Assembly (NCBI GenBank): GCA_017619975.1
Contig: JAFZRH010000069.1
Span: 1 to 58,587, forward strand
Length of the DNA stretch: 58,587 nt
Reading direction: 5' to 3'
From: Lachnospiraceae bacterium
GTDB lineage: Bacteria > Bacillota > Clostridia > Lachnospirales > Lachnospiraceae
Part shown: positions 58,227 through 58,587 of the stretch, in pieces
Layout of the letters: every line of letters starts with the position of its first letter
Numbering within the stretch: position 1 is the first letter of the stretch
Notes under the pieces: model-generated
Database searches by the model: none
What the model was told of the DNA's origin: nothing
Seen by the model: the letters and a program-made list of their open reading frames with translations, nothing else
Translations under genes and position numbers: made by a program

Positions 58227-58329
58227 AATCGGAAACAATATACCACCTATCGGAAATAACGTCAAGAATTTCCGATAGATTTCCGATAAAACGGAATATT
58301 TTCCGATAATCATTGCGGGATTTCCGATA
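58227..58329. repeat. Six copies of TTTCCGATA / TATCGGAAA at the AAA-nuclease promoter
   Basis: Copies start at 58227 (one mismatch), 58248, 58269, 58280, 58300 and 58321; steps are 21, 21, 11, 20 and 21 bases, i.e. about whole helix turns, so all face one side of the DNA. The first two read TATCGGAAA, the other four TTTCCGATA. Confidence 0.8.
58237..58265 (-). promoter_or_regulatory. Promoter of the AAA-nuclease gene
   Basis: Minus strand TTGACG (58260-58265), 17-base spacer, TATATT (58237-58242), start near 58230, 18 bases before the ATG. One TTTCCGATA copy lies inside the spacer and another directly after the -10; four more lie upstream. Confidence 0.75.
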
Positions 58330-58356
58330 GGAATAGCCTTATACTCCTCTTTGTTG

Positions 58357-58584
58357 CTAAATTTCAGGATAATCATTCAGCCCATAACCCAAATGATACA
58401 TTATCTCCAGTTCATCTCTTGCATCCAAAAGTGCATTGTGCGTTTCTTGAGTATTCCGGCCGGTGAGAGCCACCGCGTCCGATGTTGAGAGCCATCCATT
58501 CCGCGTGGCAGAGCCAATCGGAATGAAAAGGTGTTCCGATGTACAGAGCCACCCATTACAATGAATCTGCGGCGAATGCCGAAT
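58357..58584 (-). pseudogene. C-terminal fragment of an unidentified protein, left-hand part broken or off the window
   Basis: A minus frame ends at 58357 with GRNTQETHNALLDARDELEI then MYHLGYGLNDYPEI. The stretch looks like the end of an RNase H-fold (exonuclease-type) protein by its HNALLDARDEL pattern, which is a weak match. Going up it meets an in-frame TGA at 58585-58587 and contains no start codon. The upstream part (about 58463-58560) holds four AGAGCCA units, encoding a doubled NGWL(C/S)TS. It may be a decayed gene with inserted repeats, or the frame may shift. Confidence 0.35.
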
Positions 58585-58587
58585 TCA

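Noticed and set aside
58227..58329. CRISPR array or replication iterons
   Set aside because: The repeat is only 9 bases, spacers are 1-12 bases, and the array lies exactly on a promoter; there is no replication gene.

Overview
The window comes from a high-GC, anaerobic, butyrate-forming Firmicute (class Clostridia, most likely a gut organism). The evidence is a clostridial glutamate-to-butyrate gene set, the uvrC-hprK-murB-whiA block, DUF5685/J-domain/zinc-ribbon membrane genes and consensus sigma-A type promoters. Genus cannot be fixed from the sequence alone. 

Bases 1-17400 are dominated by energy metabolism. gctA-gctB-gcdA (minus strand, gcdA running off the left edge) encode glutaconate CoA-transferase and the carboxytransferase subunit of glutaconyl-CoA decarboxylase, the core of the 2-hydroxyglutarate route of glutamate fermentation that yields crotonyl-CoA. 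Divergent crt-hbd link crotonyl-CoA with acetoacetyl-CoA, and acyl-CoA dehydrogenase-etfB-etfA reduce crotonyl-CoA to butyryl-CoA. The last operon has a consensus promoter followed by a near-perfect Rex (NADH sensor) operator; the gct promoter lies inside a large inverted repeat. Between them sit a MarR regulator with a repetitive metal-binding-like tail, a PPC-domain protein, an AlkD-like repair protein, a sugar-acid dehydratase pair with a dehydrogenase, small membrane or surface proteins and a 134-bp MITE-like palindrome. 

Bases 17400-35800 are housekeeping: a zinc-ribbon/DUF5685/J-domain trio, prmA, whiA, murB, hprK and uvrC (rapZ and yvcK, usual neighbours, are absent), a degenerate L,D-transpeptidase-like surface protein, tldD/tldE, a short-chain reductase, tRNA-Leu(CAA), an SGNH lipoprotein and an aminotransferase. 

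Bases 35800-47500 are almost all minus strand: a stand-alone reverse transcriptase whose 3' end overlaps a metallo-beta-lactamase-fold gene and which is preceded by a strong hairpin and a small putative nuclease-fold protein; then thymidine kinase, a HAD hydrolase, a nucleoside phosphorylase, a C45 peptidase-like enzyme and assorted small enzymes. 

Bases 47500-58587 look accessory and are partly AT-richer: a MORN-like protein, an unknown protein with a DPDNG motif, a DraG-SseB-macrodomain fusion for ADP-ribose metabolism, a two-gene fic / TOTE-type primase-helicase module, an HTH-AAA-nuclease protein and a broken fragment at the right edge. The fic promoter and the AAA-nuclease promoter share one design: a near-consensus promoter with a private short motif inside the spacer and just past the -10, plus extra copies upstream (TCGTCCAA for fic, TTTCCGATA for the AAA gene). 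The fic motif recurs as an 11-bp inverted repeat just past the end of the helicase gene, so the same 13-mer brackets the 4.3-kb module. This module and the reverse transcriptase locus are the best candidates for an undescribed system.
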